In this document: in pieces, positions 63,423 to 64,000 of the stretch | Layout: every line of letters begins with the position of its first letter | Position numbering within the stretch: position 1 is the stretch's first letter | From: Psettodes erumei | Lineage: Eukaryota > Chordata > Actinopteri > Pleuronectiformes > Psettodidae | DNA: 64,000 nt | Direction: 5' to 3' | Assembly: GCA_016785225.1 (NCBI GenBank) | Contig: JAFBJZ010000831.1 | Span: 3,544,001 to 3,608,000 of the forward strand | The notes under the pieces: generated by a model | The model's input: only the letters and a program-made list of their open reading frames with translations | What the model was told of the DNA's origin: nothing | Database searches by the model: none | Made by a program: the position numbers and the translations under genes

Positions 63423-63506
63423 CGGGGTGAGGTAGTAGGTTGTGTGGTTTCAGGGTAGTGATTTTGCCCAATCAGGAGATAACTATACAACCTACTGCCT
63501 TCCCTG
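63423..63506 (+). ncRNA. let-7b: let-7b precursor microRNA
   Basis: The 5p arm (63428-63449) is perfect 22-nt let-7b: TGAGGTAGTAGGTTGTGTGG plus TT. The 3p arm at 63483-63504 reads CTATACAACCTACTGCCTTC plus CC, identical to the human passenger strand as I recall it. The loop carries a GGAG (63475-63478) and a UGAU-type element (GTGATTTT at about 63457), the two RNA features recognised by the LIN28 zinc knuckles and cold-shock domain, so maturation is likely repressed by LIN28. A CNNC (CTTC) lies 16 nt after the 3p arm, at 63520-63523. It is 591 nt downstream of let-7a on the same strand, so both probably come from one primary transcript. Confidence 0.98.
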
Positions 63507-64000
63507 AAGGGCAGCAATACTTCAACATACAGATAACAGGGGGTATCATGTGTAGAGCAAAAAAGATTCCCAGGATCAATGAATTGTCAACTATCCAGAC
63601 CCTAAGTCATCAAGTCATCTCTTACCTGAAACATGAGCATCCACCCACATCAGAGTCAAAGCAGCAAAGGGGGAGACCAGGTAAAGTCTGTTCACTATGG
63701 AACTTGTATTTGATTTTCATTTTCTGCTTTAAAAAATAATACAAAAAAACTAGATAACAAAACAGTTTGTCTGTGAGGTTTTGTTCATAAATCCCATGAG
63801 TGTCAAATGGTTTCCAAAGCATCATCATTCCTGTCATAAAGTTTACATACAGTACATTTTATAGCACTAGCTCACTGATGAACTACCCAAAACAATAGAT
63901 CACTCAGCAGCTACCAAATTCTAGTAAATTTTTTGTCAGGTCTGATCAATGTCATCAGTCTATGAACCTGTGTCGAGCGTAACCAAACAGTTTTTATCAC
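63507..64000 (+). other. sequence downstream of let-7b
   Basis: Probably still host transcript. A donor-like ACCAG then GTAAAG lies at about 63681 and an acceptor-like TTCCCAG ends at about 63575, which could bracket a roughly 105-nt exon, but the signals are weak. No ppara exon is visible before the window ends. Confidence 0.35.

Noticed and set aside
63507..64000. Start of ppara
   Set aside because: Expected by gene order, but no exon with PPAR N-terminal or zinc-finger motifs is present before the window ends.
1..64000. CRISPR arrays, operons, tRNA or rRNA genes, retroviral copies
   Set aside because: No regularly spaced direct repeats, no cloverleaf or rRNA sequence, and no recognisable gag/pol/env-like coding seen; composition and features are those of a vertebrate chromosome.

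Overview
This 64 kb window is vertebrate genomic DNA, almost certainly from a teleost fish. It is AT-rich and gene-poor, with long (CA)n/(GT)n microsatellites, a decayed Tc1-like transposon and a small fold-back DNA element. No long open reading frame looks like a real gene. Three things can be identified firmly from the sequence: the first coding exon of wnt7b on the minus strand at the left edge, and two let-7 precursor hairpins (let-7a and let-7b types, 591 nt apart) on the plus strand at the right edge. This order and orientation, wnt7b (-) then a let-7a/let-7b cluster (+), matches the mammalian WNT7B - MIRLET7BHG - PPARA neighbourhood. The window therefore covers the wnt7b / let-7b-host interval; ppara, if conserved, would lie beyond the right edge.

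Layout. 1-1087 is the start of wnt7b intron 1, and the rest of the gene lies off the left edge. 1088-1158 is the coding part of wnt7b exon 1, followed (upstream, rightwards) by a probable 5' UTR and a TATA-like box near 1.79 kb. About 2-24 kb is intergenic DNA with no recognisable gene; it carries one internally deleted Tc1-like element at 17.9-19.05 kb. A CpG-rich block at 24.48-24.88 kb, just downstream of an 81-bp CA repeat and an AP-1 site, ends in a consensus splice donor. It is my best candidate for the promoter and first exon of the let-7 host transcript. From 25 to 62 kb the DNA reads like lncRNA intron with several short islands that have both a good acceptor and a good donor (33.3, 38.8, 39.65, 41.07, 47.26, 54.58 and 61.8 kb). 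A second CpG/pyrimidine-rich block at 45.1-46.5 kb could be an alternative promoter. A 384-bp fold-back element with telomere-like repeats inside sits at 26.1-26.5 kb. The let-7 hairpins are at 62.83-62.91 and 63.42-63.51 kb.

How it works together. wnt7b encodes a secreted Wnt ligand. The let-7 cluster would be made by processing a long spliced non-coding RNA transcribed away from wnt7b, so the shared interval is a likely home for enhancers of either gene. The exon, promoter and enhancer calls between the two anchors rest on splice and motif signals only and are given modest confidence.
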